Shown one piece after another: positions 46,377 through 56,298 of a stretch of DNA of 64,000 bases. The stretch covers positions 124,001-188,000 of the forward strand of contig NZ_VDND01000007.1 of NCBI RefSeq assembly GCF_007665395.1, read 5' to 3'. Origin of the DNA: Pseudomonas oryzihabitans. Its GTDB lineage: Bacteria > Pseudomonadota > Gammaproteobacteria > Pseudomonadales > Pseudomonadaceae. The translations under genes and the position numbers were made by a program. Under the pieces are notes generated by a model. The model worked only from the letters and a program-made list of their open reading frames with translations, ran no database searches and was not told the origin of the DNA. The first letter of the stretch is position 1, and every line of letters starts with the position of its first letter.

Positions 46377-47729
46377 TCAGACGAACAGCGACAGCAGCAT
46401 GATGAAGGCCAGGCCCACCACCGAGAGGATGGTTTCCATCATCGACCAGGTCTTGAAGGTCTCGGCCACGGTCATGTTGAAGTACTGCTTCACCAGCCAG
46501 AAGCCGGCGTCGTTGACGTGGGAGAGGATCACCGAGCCGGCGCCGGCGGCCAGCACCAGCAGCTCCTTGTTCACGCCGGGGACCAAGGCCACCACGGGGG
46601 CGACGATGCCGGCGCCGGTGATGGTCGCCACGGTGGCGGAACCCGTGGCTATGCGGATCACCGCCGCCACCAGCCAGGTCAGCAGGATCGGCGAGATCTG
46701 CGTCTGCACCGCCAGGTTGCCGATCACCTCGCCGACGCCACTGGCCACCAGCATCTGCTTGAAGCCACCGCCGGCGCCGACGATCAGCACGATGGCCGCC
46801 ACCGGCGCCAGGCTCTGGTCGAGCAGCTTGACGATCTTCTCGCGGGAGAAGCCGCAGGCGGTGCCGAAGCTGTAGAAGCTCAGCAGCAGGGCGGCGAGCA
46901 GGGCGGTGATGGGGTGGCCGATGAAGTCCATCCAGATGCGGAAGTGGTTGTCGGCGGCGAAGAAGATGTCGGCGAAGGCCTTGAGCAGCATCAGGATCAC
47001 CGGCAGCAGCACGGTGAAGACGGTGATGCCGAAGCCCGGCAGGTTGCGGTTGTCGGTCTCCTGGGCGATCTGGGCGACCAGCTCGGGATTGGCCGAACCG
47101 GGGATGCGCTGGGAGATCCAGGCACCGAAGATCGGCCCGGCGATCATGGCGGTGGGCAGGCCGACGATCAGGCCATAGAAGATGGTCTTGCCGATGTCGG
47201 CGCCGAACACCCCGACCGCCAGCAGCGGACCCGGGTGCGGCGGCACCAGGCCGTGCACGGCGGAGAGACCGGCCAGCAGCGGGATGCCCAGCTTGACCAG
47301 CGACAGCCCGGTACGGCGGGCGACGATGAACACCAGCGGCGCCAGCAGCACGAAGCCGATCTCGAAGAACAGCGGGATGCCCACCAGGAAGGCGGCGAAC
47401 ATCATCGCCCAGTGCACGCGCTTGATGCCGAAGGCGCGGATCAGCGTCTGGGCGATCTGGTCGGCGCCGCCGGAATCGGCCATCAGCTTGCCGAGCATGG
47501 TGCCCAGGCCCAGCAGGATGCCGACGAAGCCGAGCACGCCGCCGAAGCCGTCCTGGAAGGATTTCATGACCTTTTCCACCGGCATGCCGGAGGTCAGGCC
47601 GAGAAAGCCCGAGGCGATGGTCAGGGCGATGAAGGGATGGACCTTGAACTTGGTGATCAGGAGCACCAGGCCGACGATGGTCACCAGGGCGTCGAGCAAG
47701 AGAAAACTGTTGTGGTCCATGCCGAACAT
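46377..47729 (-). CDS. gntT: gluconate:H+ symporter GntT (GntP family)
   Basis: A 450-residue, roughly 12-helix gluconate importer of the GntP family. Recognisable stretches are LGLGTMLGKLMADSGGADQI, VLLAPLVFIVARRTGLSLVK and VPPHPGPLLAVGVFGADIGK. The ATG follows AGGAG. Just before the ribosome site is AACAACAA (minus strand, 47743-47750), the AANAANAA type of site bound by Hfq with Crc, so translation is likely repressed when better carbon sources are present. A GntR operator lies at 47773-47789. Its kinase and repressor genes are adjacent. Confidence 0.95.
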   Translation of the reverse strand: MFGMDHNSFLLLDALVTIVGLVLLITKFKVHPFIALTIASGFLGLTSGMPVEKVMKSFQDGFGGVLGFVGILLGLGTMLGKLMADSGGADQIAQTLIRAFGIKRVHWAMMFAAFLVGIPLFFEIGFVLLAPLVFIVARRTGLSLVKLGIPLLAGLSAVHGLVPPHPGPLLAVGVFGADIGKTIFYGLIVGLPTAMIAGPIFGAWISQRIPGSANPELVAQIAQETDNRNLPGFGITVFTVLLPVILMLLKAFADIFFAADNHFRIWMDFIGHPITALLAALLLSFYSFGTACGFSREKIVKLLDQSLAPVAAIVLIVGAGGGFKQMLVASGVGEVIGNLAVQTQISPILLTWLVAAVIRIATGSATVATITGAGIVAPVVALVPGVNKELLVLAAGAGSVILSHVNDAGFWLVKQYFNMTVAETFKTWSMMETILSVVGLAFIMLLSLFV

Positions 47730-47742
47730 GGCGCCTCTCCTA

Positions 47743-47750
47743 TTGTTGTT
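47743..47750 (-). promoter_or_regulatory. Hfq/Crc-type CA motif before gntT
   Basis: The minus-strand sequence AACAACAA (with CAC before and TA after) matches the AANAANAA motif of Hfq/Crc catabolite repression in Pseudomonas. It lies next to the AGGAG ribosome site of gntT, the expected place for blocking translation. Confidence 0.6.
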
Positions 47751-47772
47751 GTGGGCGTTGGGTGTGGTGAAT

Positions 47773-47789
47773 CGGGTAGCGCTGTCTCG
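47773..47789. promoter_or_regulatory. GntR operator before gntT
   Basis: The core GGTAGCGCTGTCTC surrounds the palindrome AGCGCT (47778-47783). It lies in the 60-bp gap between gntK and gntT, so gntT probably has its own regulated promoter. It matches the sites at 48338 and 48453. Confidence 0.75.
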
Positions 47790-48323
47790 TCAGGCCGGCT
47801 GCGCCAGCCGGGCCGCGGAGGTCCACCAGGCCGAGACCTGCTCGCCAATGGCGGCCAGCGGATCGCGGGCATCCACTACCAGCGTAGCCGGTTCACCGTG
47901 CGGCGCCTCCAGGGCGGCGAACTGGCTGTCGATCAGGCTGGCGGGCATGAAGTGGCCGGGGCGATTGGCGACGCGCTGGGCGGCGGTCTCGCGGGTCAGT
48001 TCGAGGAAGACGAAGCCGAGGCCGGGCACGGCCTGGCGCAACTGGTCGCGGTAGCGCCGCTTGAGGGCGGAACAGGTCAGCACCGGGCGTTCCCCGGCGG
48101 CCACGGCGGCGGCCAGTTCCTCGCCCAGGCGGACCAGCCAGCCGGCGCGGTCGGTGTCGTCGAGGGGGATGCCGGCGCTCATCTTGGCGATGTTGGCCGG
48201 GGGGTGGAAGGCGTCGCCTTCGATCAGGCGGCCAGCGTCGCGCTGGGCGATGGCCGCGCCGACGCTGCTCTTGCCGCAGCCTGCGACACCCATGACCACC
48301 AGCGCGGGAATGGGAGTGTTCAT
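47790..48323 (-). CDS. gntK: gluconokinase
   Basis: A 177-residue cytosolic kinase that phosphorylates gluconate to 6-phosphogluconate, which enters the Entner-Doudoroff and pentose phosphate routes. Walker A is MGVAGCGKSSVGAAIAQR (G12-K18-S19). The LIEGDAFHPPANIAKMSAG and PLDDTDRAGWL segments are the family's gluconate-binding region. The ATG at 48323 has GGAGG at the correct spacing. An in-frame GTG two codons upstream would sit inside the ribosome site. Confidence 0.95.
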   Translation of the reverse strand: MNTPIPALVVMGVAGCGKSSVGAAIAQRDAGRLIEGDAFHPPANIAKMSAGIPLDDTDRAGWLVRLGEELAAAVAAGERPVLTCSALKRRYRDQLRQAVPGLGFVFLELTRETAAQRVANRPGHFMPASLIDSQFAALEAPHGEPATLVVDARDPLAAIGEQVSAWWTSAARLAQPA

Positions 48324-48337
48324 CGTCACCTCCGGTC

Positions 48338-48354
48338 TGAGATAGCGCTACCCC
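48338..48354. promoter_or_regulatory. GntR operator before gntK
   Basis: TGAGATAGCGCTACCCC, centred on AGCGCT (48344-48349), is the reverse-complement form of the site before gntT. It lies just upstream of the gntK ribosome site. Confidence 0.75.
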
Positions 48355-48452
48355 GACTTGGCGAAAGGGTGGCGACGCTCAGTTCTTGTCGATCTTGTTA
48401 GGCCGAATGCCTGAGGGCTCCGGGAGCGCACATCAGGCTTGTAGTGTCTGGT

Positions 48453-48470
48453 GAGACAGCGCTACCTTAG
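48453..48470. promoter_or_regulatory. GntR operator before gntR
   Basis: GAGACAGCGCTACCTTAG, centred on AGCGCT (48458-48463), lies about 40 bp upstream of the gntR start. On the minus strand it reads CTAAGGTAGCGCTGTC, close to the AC-N-AAG-N-TAGCGCT consensus I recall for Pseudomonas GntR. Autorepression is likely. Confidence 0.78.
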
Positions 48471-48508
48471 GCGCGTTCTCCGTCTCTGACAAGCCTGAAA
48501 CCATAACA

Positions 48509-49525
48509 ATGAAGCGAACGGGTTCTCGTAGTTCCGGTCGGCCCACCCTCACCGAGGTGGCGCTGCAGGCCGGTGTTTCCCCCATTACCGCCTCGCGCGT
48601 CCTGCGCGGGGTCGCCACCGTGGCGCCCGAACTGGTCACCCGGGTCCAGGACGCCGCCGCCCAGCTCGGCTACGTCACCAACCCGGCCGCGCGCGCCCTG
48701 GCCTCGGCCCAGGGGCACTCGGTGGTGGTGCTGGTGCCGTCGCTCTCCAATCACCTGTTCATCGAGCCGCTGGAGGCCATCCACGAGGTCTTGCGGCCGC
48801 GTGGGCTGGAGGTGCTGATCGGCAACTACCACTACGACCCCGAGGAAGAGGAGAAGCTGATCCGCAACTACCTGGCCTACCAGCCCCGGGGCCTGTTGCT
48901 CACCGGCTTCGACCGGACCGACACCGCCCGCCAGCTGCTGGCGGCCAGTGGCGTGCCGCGGGTGCACATGATGGAGCTGGATCCGGCCGGCAAGGTGCCG
49001 AGCGTGGGCTTTTCCCAGCGTGCGGCCGGGGCGGCGGCGGCGCGCCATCTGCTGGCGGCGGGCCGCACGCGGCTGGGTTATGTCGCCGCCCAGCTCGATC
49101 CCCGGGCGCTGGCGCGGGGCGAAGGCTTCCGCGCGGTACTGCGCGAGGCAGGCTGCTACGACCCGAGCCTGGACGTGCTGGATGCCCAGCCCTCGTCCGT
49201 GGGGCTGGGCGCCCGGCAATTCCGCGAGCTGCTGGCGCGGCGGCCCGATGTCGACGGCCTGTTCTTCTGCAACGACGACCTCGCCCAGGGCGCCCTGTTC
49301 GAGGCCCAGCGCCTGGGCATCGCCATTCCCGAACGGCTGTCGGTGATCGGCTTCAACGACCTGCCCGGCTCGGCGCACACGGTGCCGCGGCTGTCCTCCA
49401 TCCAGACGCCACGGGCCGCGGTGGGGCGCCAGGCGGCGACCCTGCTGCTCGGGCTGCTCGATGGCCGCAGCCAGCCGACCGCGGTGGACCTGGGCTTCGA
49501 GTTGGTGAGTCGGGAGAGTGTCTAG
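48509..49525 (+). CDS. gntR: LacI-family gluconate repressor GntR
   Basis: A 338-residue LacI-type repressor. The N-terminal HTH is LTEVALQAGVSPITASRVLR (about 14-33), followed by a hinge and a periplasmic-binding-like core. The core contains LFFCNDDLAQGALFEAQRLG and IPERLSVIGFNDLPGS. In Pseudomonas, GntR responds to gluconate and 6-phosphogluconate and represses its own gene and gluconate uptake. It is divergent from gntK/gntT, and matching operators lie before all three genes. No clear ribosome site. Confidence 0.93.
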   Translation: MKRTGSRSSGRPTLTEVALQAGVSPITASRVLRGVATVAPELVTRVQDAAAQLGYVTNPAARALASAQGHSVVVLVPSLSNHLFIEPLEAIHEVLRPRGLEVLIGNYHYDPEEEEKLIRNYLAYQPRGLLLTGFDRTDTARQLLAASGVPRVHMMELDPAGKVPSVGFSQRAAGAAAARHLLAAGRTRLGYVAAQLDPRALARGEGFRAVLREAGCYDPSLDVLDAQPSSVGLGARQFRELLARRPDVDGLFFCNDDLAQGALFEAQRLGIAIPERLSVIGFNDLPGSAHTVPRLSSIQTPRAAVGRQAATLLLGLLDGRSQPTAVDLGFELVSRESV

Positions 49526-49534
49526 CGCCACCGC

Positions 49535-50923
49535 TCAGGGGGCGGCAGGACGCCGCGCCAGGCGGGGAAAGATCAGGCAGAAGCGGGTGCGGCCTGCCGC
49601 GGAGGTGCAGTGGATGCGGCCACCGTGGGCGTCCATCAGCGAGCGGGCGATGGCCAGGCCCAGCCCGGCGTTGGCCTGGCCTTCCCGGCGCGCCGGATCG
49701 GCGCGGTAGAAGCGATCGAAGAGCTGCTCGAGGTGTTCCGGCGCTATGGTCCGCCCCGGGTTTTCCACCACCAGCTCCACCTCCTGCGCTCGCTCCGTCA
49801 GGCTGACGAAGATCCGCCCGCCGCCCGGGGTGTGGCGCAGCGCATTGGACAGCAGGTTGGCGACCACCTGCTGGATCATGAGGCTGTCGCCAAGCACCCG
49901 GCCGTCGCCCGTCAGGTGCAGCTCGATGCCCTGGTCCTCGGCGAGCAGTTCGTAGTAGTCGAAGAGCTTCTGCACCAGGGGCTGCAGTTCCAGGGGCTGG
50001 CGGTCGAGGGCGATCAGGCCATGGTCCGCCTTGGCCAGCAGCAACAGGCGGTCGATGAGGGTCGACAGCCGATTCAGCTCCTCCAGGTTGGACTGCAGAT
50101 TCTCTTCGTAGACCTCGGGCGCGCGCTTGAGGGCCAGTACCACCTCGGTATGGGTCCGCAGGTTGCTGATCGGCGTCCGCAATTCGTGGGCGATGTCGGC
50201 CGAGAAGTTGGACAGGCGCCCGAAGGCATCGTCCAGGCGGCCGAGCATGGCGTTGAACGCCATGATCAGCTCGCGCAATTCGTCGGGCACGGGTTCGAGC
50301 GGGATCTGGCGTTTGAGCGAGCCTGCCGAGATGGAGGCGGCGGTCTGGGTGACCGCCCTGACCGGCTCGAGGCCGTTGCGGGCGACCAGCCAACCCAGCG
50401 CGGCACTGAGCAGGGTGCTGGCGCCGAGCACGATCCAGAACCAGCGCTGCAACACGGCGAAGAAGTGCGCATGGGTGGTGACGTCCAGCAGCAGCCAGAC
50501 GGTCAGCGGGGGCTGGCCCGCCGCCAGGGTCAGCGGCGTGCTGATCGCCTTGTAGCGGTGGTGATCCTGCTCCCAGGCCCAGCTGCCGTCGCCTTGGCGC
50601 TCGCGGTCGACCGCTGGCAGCGCGGCGCCGGCGGGCTCGGCGAAATAGGGCGCGCCGGCCGCATCGAATACCAGCACGGTGAGGTCCGGATGGGCGGCCA
50701 GGAGGGTGTGCCAGCGAGCGCGGAGGACCTCCGGGTCCGCCGCGGATTCCGTGGCGATCCGGTTGATGGCGGCCAGCTTGTCATTCAGCGTCTGGGTATC
50801 CAACGCATGGAAGTGATGGCGACTCAGGGCATCGAAGGCCAGCCCGACGACGACCAGCACCAGGGCGACCGCGGCCATGAACAGCAGGCTCAGGCGCAGG
50901 GTGAGAGACCCGGGTTTCAACAC
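49535..50923 (-). CDS. copS: copper-responsive sensor histidine kinase CopS
   Basis: A 462-residue inner-membrane histidine kinase of the heavy-metal sensor (CopS/CusS) family. Two membrane helices bracket a periplasmic sensor region (~30-165), a HAMP segment follows, the H-box is [16 protein letters not shown] and the N-box/G-box region is [17 protein letters not shown] with [12 protein letters not shown]. The start is GTG 50923 and overlaps the copR stop by 7 bp, so the pair is translationally coupled. It would phosphorylate CopR when periplasmic copper is high. Confidence 0.92.
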   Translation of the reverse strand: MLKPGSLTLRLSLLFMAAVALVLVVVGLAFDALSRHHFHALDTQTLNDKLAAINRIATESAADPEVLRARWHTLLAAHPDLTVLVFDAAGAPYFAEPAGAALPAVDRERQGDGSWAWEQDHHRYKAISTPLTLAAGQPPLTVWLLLDVTTHAHFFAVLQRWFWIVLGASTLLSAALGWLVARNGLEPVRAVTQTAASISAGSLKRQIPLEPVPDELRELIMAFNAMLGRLDDAFGRLSNFSADIAHELRTPISNLRTHTEVVLALKRAPEVYEENLQSNLEELNRLSTLIDRLLLLAKADHGLIALDRQPLELQPLVQKLFDYYELLAEDQGIELHLTGDGRVLGDSLMIQQVVANLLSNALRHTPGGGRIFVSLTERAQEVELVVENPGRTIAPEHLEQLFDRFYRADPARREGQANAGLGLAIARSLMDAHGGRIHCTSAAGRTRFCLIFPRLARRPAAP

Positions 50924-51600
50924 TCCTCGGCTGCCTCCAGACGATAGCCCAGGCCGCGGCAGGTGTGCAGCAGCTTGACCGGGAAGTCGTCGTCGATCTT
51001 CGCCCGCAGGCGCCGGATCGCCACCTCGATGACGTTGGTGTCGCTTTCGAAGGTCATGTCCCAGACCTCGGCGGCGATCAGGGACTTGGACAGCACCTCG
51101 CCGCGCCGGCGCATGAAAAACTCCAGCAGCTTGAGTTCCCGGCTGGTGAGGAGGATACGCTGCCCACCGCGGCTGGCCCGGCGGCTGAGCGGGTCCAGTT
51201 GCAGGTCGCCGACGCCGAGCGTGACGTTGAGCGGCGCACCTCCGGAGCGCCGCAGCAGGGTCCGGACGCGGGCCAGCAGTTCGGTGAAGGCGAAGGGCTT
51301 CACCAGGTAGTCGTCGCCGCCCAGTTCGAGGCCCTTGACCCGGTCCTCGATACCGTCACGCGCGGTCAGGAACAGCACGGGAAAGGTCCGGCCCGCCGCG
51401 CGCAGGCGCCGGATGATCTCCCAGCCGTCCAGGCCGGGCAGCATCACGTCCAGGATCACCAGCTCGTAGGGCTGGTTCAGGGCGAGATCCAGGGCCTCGC
51501 TGCCGGAGGTCACGCGATCCACGGTGAAACCCGCTTCACGCAGGCCCTGTTGCAGATAGATGCCGGTCTTCGGCTCGTCTTCGGCGATCAGCAAGGACAT
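50917..51600 (-). CDS. copR: copper response regulator CopR
   Basis: A 227-residue OmpR/PhoB-type regulator. The receiver domain has the acidic pocket AEDEP and the phosphoacceptor D51 in [14 protein letters not shown]. The C-terminal winged helix (~130-225) contains [20 protein letters not shown] and [19 protein letters not shown], the recognition region typical of CopR/CusR. It is the fifth gene of copABCDRS. Its likely site is the palindrome at 55740-55753. Confidence 0.94.
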   Translation of the reverse strand: MSLLIAEDEPKTGIYLQQGLREAGFTVDRVTSGSEALDLALNQPYELVILDVMLPGLDGWEIIRRLRAAGRTFPVLFLTARDGIEDRVKGLELGGDDYLVKPFAFTELLARVRTLLRRSGGAPLNVTLGVGDLQLDPLSRRASRGGQRILLTSRELKLLEFFMRRRGEVLSKSLIAAEVWDMTFESDTNVIEVAIRRLRAKIDDDFPVKLLHTCRGLGYRLEAAEEC

Positions 51601-51646
51601 GGGAAGCCTCGAGGGACGGAAAATGAGGATGAGCAGGGGAGCGGCA

Positions 51647-52573
51647 TCAGGGCTGGGAATCCGGATCGAGCGTGCCGAGCCAGGCGACCAGCGCCAGTAT
51701 GCCAAGGGCGGCCGCCAATTCGAGACCGATGCTCAGCCGCAGCCGACGGACTGCCCGGGCAGGCGCCTGGCCGTCCAGCGTCGCGGCGAGGGCGGGCGTC
51801 AGCCGCCAGCGATTGAGCGCTGCCATACCGAGCATGGCCAGGAACAGGCCGAGCTTGCCGAGCAGCAGGGCGCCATAGCCACCCTCCAGCAGCGGCGCCA
51901 GCCGCGGACCGACGATGAACAGGTACTTGGCCAGGCCGGTCGCCGCGGCGAGGGCCACCAGCAAGGTGCCGGTCGTCGCGAAGCCGGCCAGTGCGCGCAG
52001 CAGGGGCTGCATTGCCGACCCGCCCGTCGGCGGGCGGAGGAACAGCAGCCAGGCGAAGGCGAGCAGGGCGCCCAACCAGCCGGCGGATACCCAGAGGTGG
52101 ACCAGGGTGGCGCCCAGGTGCCAGAGGCGCCGTGGGGCGTCGTCCATCACGCCATGGCCCGCCCAGGCCAGGGTGGCGAGCGCGGTGGCGCCCAGTACCG
52201 CGATGCCCAGCAGGCTGGCGCTCGGCGAGCGGCGGTAGGCCAGGCAGGCGAGCAATACGCCCAGCAGCGCCCCCAGCCGTACCAGGCTGGCCACACCCGC
52301 AGCGGTCTGGGTTGCCACCAGCGGCACCTGGGACCAGGCCTCCGCCCAGGCGCTGGCCCCGCTCAAGACCGTGGCCAGCTGCAGCAGGGCGAGCGCCGAG
52401 AGCGGCAGGGCGAGCCCGGCGCAGGTGGCCAGCAGCGGGGTGAGCGGCAGGACTACGCCCGAGCGCCGCGCGGGGCGGTCGAGGCCATAGAGGCCGAACA
52501 GCGCCAGGCCGAGCAGCGCCATGAGCACGGCGTACAGCCCGCCTCTAAGGGCGATACTCCAGGGGTCGGTCAC
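51647..52573 (-). CDS. copD: copper resistance membrane protein CopD
   Basis: A 308-residue inner-membrane protein with about eight helices of the CopD family, thought to work with CopC in copper uptake into the cytosol. Typical segments are [20 protein letters not shown] and [16 protein letters not shown], with His and Met residues in the membrane core. The start is GTG 52573, 1 bp after the copC stop, so it is tightly coupled to copC. Confidence 0.9.
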   Translation of the reverse strand: MTDPWSIALRGGLYAVLMALLGLALFGLYGLDRPARRSGVVLPLTPLLATCAGLALPLSALALLQLATVLSGASAWAEAWSQVPLVATQTAAGVASLVRLGALLGVLLACLAYRRSPSASLLGIAVLGATALATLAWAGHGVMDDAPRRLWHLGATLVHLWVSAGWLGALLAFAWLLFLRPPTGGSAMQPLLRALAGFATTGTLLVALAAATGLAKYLFIVGPRLAPLLEGGYGALLLGKLGLFLAMLGMAALNRWRLTPALAATLDGQAPARAVRRLRLSIGLELAAALGILALVAWLGTLDPDSQP

Positions 52574-52574
52574 C

Positions 52575-52952
52575 TCAGCGGATCTTGAAGGTCAGGCTGC
52601 CGGTCACGGGATGGGTATCCGCCGAGACCGCGCGCCATTCGACCCGGTAGCTGCCACCCGCCAGGGGCGTCGCGGGCGTGATCAGCATGATCTTCGGATC
52701 GTCGCTGCCGGAGACGGTCGCCTTGACCGGCATCGGTGGGTGCTCCATGCCGGGCATGGCGGTCATGCTGAGCTTGGCGCCGGAGAACTGGCTGACCAGG
52801 TTCTCGGAGAAGTGCAGTTCGATGCGCGCGGGGGCAGCGCCTTCGCTGCGGTCGGCCGGGGTGGCGGAGAGCAGCTTGGGGTGGGCCAGGGCCGCGGCAC
52901 CCAGGCCCGATAGCAGGAGAACGGCGAACGCCCGCAGCAGGGGATTGGACAT
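52575..52952 (-). CDS. copC: periplasmic copper-binding protein CopC
   Basis: A 125-residue periplasmic protein. The signal peptide ends in AAALA, so the mature protein would start with His (HPKLLSATPADRSEG), the amino-terminal Cu(II) ligand of CopC. The Met-rich Cu(I) region is MTAMPGMEHPPMP, and the third motif is DTHPVTGSLTF. The ATG has AAGGAG upstream. Confidence 0.94.
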   Translation of the reverse strand: MSNPLLRAFAVLLLSGLGAAALAHPKLLSATPADRSEGAAPARIELHFSENLVSQFSGAKLSMTAMPGMEHPPMPVKATVSGSDDPKIMLITPATPLAGGSYRVEWRAVSADTHPVTGSLTFKIR

Positions 52953-52996
52953 GGAAACTCCTTATAGGGAATGAGCCGAGCGAGCAGTAGAAAATC

Positions 52997-53920
52997 CTAG
53001 AACCAGAAGCGCAGGCCGAGCACCAGCCGGGTATCGCTGCGCTCCGCGCCCTCCTCCCGGGCCAGTCGGGCGGTCTCGCCATGGCTGCGATTCCAGGTCA
53101 CGCCGACATAGGGCGCGAATTCCCGACGAATCTCGTAGCGCAGGCGCAGCCCCGCTTCGGTTTCCGCCAGCCCCGCACCGACGCCGCGGCGGGGATCGTC
53201 CCGGCCGTAGAGATCCACCTCGACAGAGGGCTGCAGGATCAGGCGATTGGTCAGCAGGAGGTCGTACTCGCCTTTCAGGCGCAGCGCGGTCTGGCCGCCT
53301 TCGCCGAGGAAGGCGGTGGCCTCGGCCTCGAAGTTGTACAGCGCCAGTCCCTGCAGGCCGAGGGCGGCCCAGGTCTGCGCCGGACCGGGTTTGAAATCCT
53401 GGCGGAGACCGCCCACCACGTCCCACCAGGGGCTTATGGCGTGCCCCCAGAGCGTCTGGAGTTCCGCCGCCTCGGTGACGCCGCGGGTCCGCTCGCCTTC
53501 CGAGCGCAACCACAGCCGATCGATATCGCCGCCGACCCAACCCTGGAGATCCCAATTCAGGGCGCTGCCTTTAGCAGCGTCCTGCCATTCCAGCCGGTCG
53601 ACTAGCAGCAGGCTGTTCACGGCCTTGTCGTGCACGGCGTGCCCGTGGCCACCCTGGTAGACCGCCGCCCGGTCGGCGTCGGTCAGGTCCGGGATGGGCG
53701 TGCGACTGCGCAAGGTCGCCGGGGCTTTGGCGTGGTCCATGCCCTGCATCTGGGAGTGGTCCATGCCCGGCATCTTGGAATGGTCCATGCCCCGCATCTG
53801 GGCGTGATCCATCCCCTGCATCCCATCCTGGTCTTCGACGGCGAAGGCGCTGCCGGACAGCACCAGCAGGGCGGTAGCGATCAGCGGGGTGGGGCGGCGC
53901 AGGCGAACGTGGCTGCTCAT
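52997..53920 (-). CDS. copB: outer-membrane copper resistance protein CopB with MDHxxM repeats
   Basis: A 307-residue outer-membrane protein. A signal peptide (about 1-27) is followed by a Met/His-rich segment with four MDHxxMxG units (residues ~37-65) likely to bind copper. Then comes the CopB beta-barrel domain with [12 protein letters not shown] and [19 protein letters not shown], ending in the aromatic [10 protein letters not shown]. The ATG has GGAGG upstream. The 24-bp repeat unit is visible in the DNA at about 53730-53815, so the copy number may vary between strains. Confidence 0.93.
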   Translation of the reverse strand: MSSHVRLRRPTPLIATALLVLSGSAFAVEDQDGMQGMDHAQMRGMDHSKMPGMDHSQMQGMDHAKAPATLRSRTPIPDLTDADRAAVYQGGHGHAVHDKAVNSLLLVDRLEWQDAAKGSALNWDLQGWVGGDIDRLWLRSEGERTRGVTEAAELQTLWGHAISPWWDVVGGLRQDFKPGPAQTWAALGLQGLALYNFEAEATAFLGEGGQTALRLKGEYDLLLTNRLILQPSVEVDLYGRDDPRRGVGAGLAETEAGLRLRYEIRREFAPYVGVTWNRSHGETARLAREEGAERSDTRLVLGLRFWF

Positions 53921-53924
53921 GGCG

Positions 53925-55649
53925 TCATTCCTCCACCCGGACTTCGCGGAACATGCCCATTTCCATGTGATAGAGCAGGTGACAGTGATAGGCCCAGCGC
54001 CCCAGGGCGTCGGCGGTGACGCGATAGCTGCGGCGCGCGCCCGGCGGCATGTCGATGGTGTGCTTGCGCACCTGGAAGTTGCCGTGCTCGTCTTCCAGAT
54101 CGCTCCAGAGACCGTGCAGATGGATGGGGTGGGTCATCATGGTGTCGTTCACCAGTACGATCCTCACCCTTTCGCCATAGGTGAGGCGCAGGGGTTCGGC
54201 ATCGGAGAATTTGATGCCGTCGAACGACCAGGCGAACTTCTCCATATGGCCGGTGAGATGGAGTTCGATGGTACGACCCGGCTCGCGCCCATCCGGATCT
54301 TCGAAGCGGCTGCGCAGGTCGGCGTAGGTCAGCACCCGGCGACCGTTGTCGCGCAGGCCGATGCCGGGGTCGTCGAGCTTGGGCGCGGTCATCATCGCCT
54401 GCATGTCGACCAGGGGATTGCCGGTCTCGCTGGCGGGATGGGTCTGGACCTGCATCCCGCCGCTGGCCGCCTGGCCATGGCCCTCATGTCCCTCGTGGCC
54501 GGACGCCATGGCCGCCATCTCATGACCGCCGTGACCGCCGTGCGCCATGCCCATGTCGGCCATGGTCAGCAGCGGCCGCGGATCCAGCGGCGGAACGGGG
54601 GAGACCAGGCCCTCGCGCACCGCCAGGGTGCCGCGGGCATAGCCGGTGCGATCCATGGCCTGGGCGAAGACGGTGTAGGCCTCGGCCACCGGCTCGACGA
54701 TGACGTCGTAGGTCTCCGCCACCGCGATGCGAAATTCCTCTACCTCGACCGGCTCGACATACAGCCCGTCCGCCGCGACCACCGTCATCTTCAGCCCCGG
54801 GATGCGGATGTCGAAGTAGCTCATGGCCGAGCCGTTGATGAATCTGAGCCGCAGTTTCTCGCCGGGGCGGAACAGCCCGGTCCAGTTCCGCGCGGGCGCC
54901 TGGCCATTGAGGAGATAGGTGTAGGTGGCACCACTGACGTCGGCGATGTCCGTGGGGTTCATCTTCATTTCCGCCCACATCTTGCGTTCGGCCAGGGTCG
55001 CCGCCCAGCCGTCCTGCGCCACGTCGGCGACGAAATCGCCCAAGGTCCGCTTGTGGAAGTTGTAGTAGTCGGCCTGCTTCTTCAGGGTGCGCATCAGCGC
55101 CGCGGGCTCTTCGTCGGTCCAGTCGGTGAGCATCAGTACCAGATCCCGGTCGTACTGGAAGGGTTCGGGTTCCTTGGCCTCGATGACCAGGGGACCATAG
55201 ACCCCCTGCTGCTCCTGGAAGCCCGAATGGCTGTGATACCAGTAGGTGCCGTTCTGCTTGAGGGTGAAGCGGTAGACATAGCTGCCGCCGGGTTCGATAC
55301 CGGCGAAGCTCAGGCCCGGCACCCCATCCATGTTGGGCGGCAGGATGATGCCGTGCCAGTGGATGGAGGCCGGGGCGGTCAGCTGGTTGCGTACCCTCAG
55401 GGTGACGGTATCGCCTTCCTTGAAGCGCAGCAGTGGACCCGGCAGGCCGCCGTTGATCGCCATGGCCGTACGCGGCGTGCCGGTGATGTTGACCGGCAAC
55501 TCGTCGATGGCCAGCTCGAAGTGAGTGCCGGTCAGGCCGGCGAGGCCAGGGGTGGCCCAGGCCGGTGCGCGCCACAGTCCGAGACCACCGAGTGCACCGG
55601 TGGCAGCCAGGCCCTTGACGAAGGTACGACGAGACAGGTGGCGAGGCAT
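53925..55649 (-). CDS. copA: multicopper oxidase CopA
   Basis: A 574-residue periplasmic copper oxidase of the CopA/PcoA type. The N-terminus has a Tat signal ([16 protein letters not shown]). Copper ligands are in [46 protein letters not shown] and [19 protein letters not shown] His/Met-rich linker ([18 protein letters not shown] and on, about residues 365-400) lies between domains 2 and 3. It oxidises Cu(I) or binds copper in the periplasm. It is the first gene of copABCDRS. Confidence 0.95.
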   Translation of the reverse strand: MPRHLSRRTFVKGLAATGALGGLGLWRAPAWATPGLAGLTGTHFELAIDELPVNITGTPRTAMAINGGLPGPLLRFKEGDTVTLRVRNQLTAPASIHWHGIILPPNMDGVPGLSFAGIEPGGSYVYRFTLKQNGTYWYHSHSGFQEQQGVYGPLVIEAKEPEPFQYDRDLVLMLTDWTDEEPAALMRTLKKQADYYNFHKRTLGDFVADVAQDGWAATLAERKMWAEMKMNPTDIADVSGATYTYLLNGQAPARNWTGLFRPGEKLRLRFINGSAMSYFDIRIPGLKMTVVAADGLYVEPVEVEEFRIAVAETYDVIVEPVAEAYTVFAQAMDRTGYARGTLAVREGLVSPVPPLDPRPLLTMADMGMAHGGHGGHEMAAMASGHEGHEGHGQAASGGMQVQTHPASETGNPLVDMQAMMTAPKLDDPGIGLRDNGRRVLTYADLRSRFEDPDGREPGRTIELHLTGHMEKFAWSFDGIKFSDAEPLRLTYGERVRIVLVNDTMMTHPIHLHGLWSDLEDEHGNFQVRKHTIDMPPGARRSYRVTADALGRWAYHCHLLYHMEMGMFREVRVEE

Positions 55650-55739
55650 GGCGCGCTATTCCAGATGACGAGGGAGCAGGACGACCGCGCGGACTGCGCG
55701 AACCGGGCCAACTCTGGCATAGCGCTGAGGGGGGTGCGA

Positions 55740-55753
55740 TTACAGTTGTGTAA
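55740..55753. promoter_or_regulatory. palindromic cop box upstream of copA
   Basis: TTACA (55740-55744), GTTG and TGTAA (55749-55753) form a perfect inverted repeat with a 4-bp spacer, about 91 bp upstream of the copA start. CopR/CusR-type regulators use similar direct or inverted ACA/TGT boxes, so it is a likely CopR site. The spacing to a promoter was not resolved. Confidence 0.65.
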
Positions 55754-55768
55754 GGTTCGCCGGTTGGC

Positions 55769-56278
55769 TCAGTCGCGCAACGCCTTGGCCAAAATCCGCG
55801 ACTGGCCATGGAAATCCTGGCGGGCATAGAAGGCCTGGGCGTCGTGATTGAATTCCATGACTTCCAGGCGCAACTCGTCGACGTCGTTGGCCTTGGCCCA
55901 GGCTTCCACCTCGGCCAGCAGGCGCGCGCCCACGCCCTGGCCTCGGTGGCTGGCGGCCACCACCAGGGTGCCGATCCGGCAGAGCACCAGTGGCTGCAGG
56001 AAGGAAATCCCGCGGGTGTCGGACAGGCGAGCGGTGACGAAGCCCACCAGCTCGTCGCGCTGCTCGGCAACGAAGAGGACGCCATCCTCGGGCTCCAGCT
56101 GCGCCGCCCAATAGTCCTGGTCGCGCCAGCCGCCCGAGGGCGCCGCGAAGGTCTCCGGCGCCTGCTCGTGGTGGTGTTCGGCGAGTTGTTCGGCCAGGGT
56201 GCAGAGGGCGGCGAGGTCTGTGACGACGGCGGGGCGGATACGCAAGGGCGGTGCTCGCAACGGAAAATGACCTTTCAC
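55769..56278 (-). CDS. GNAT-family N-acetyltransferase
   Basis: A 169-residue acetyltransferase. LRIRPAVVTDLAALCTLAEQ opens the domain, the acetyl-CoA loop is ASHRGQGVGARLLAEVEAWA (about 106-125), and EVMEFNHDAQAFYARQDFHG closes it. I take the GTG at 56278 as the start because it places the protein at normal family length and just after the previous gene. The open frame to 56398 would overlap that gene. Substrate unknown. Confidence 0.85.
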   Translation of the reverse strand: MKGHFPLRAPPLRIRPAVVTDLAALCTLAEQLAEHHHEQAPETFAAPSGGWRDQDYWAAQLEPEDGVLFVAEQRDELVGFVTARLSDTRGISFLQPLVLCRIGTLVVAASHRGQGVGARLLAEVEAWAKANDVDELRLEVMEFNHDAQAFYARQDFHGQSRILAKALRD

Positions 56279-56298
56279 CTTACGCCCCGCGACCCGGC

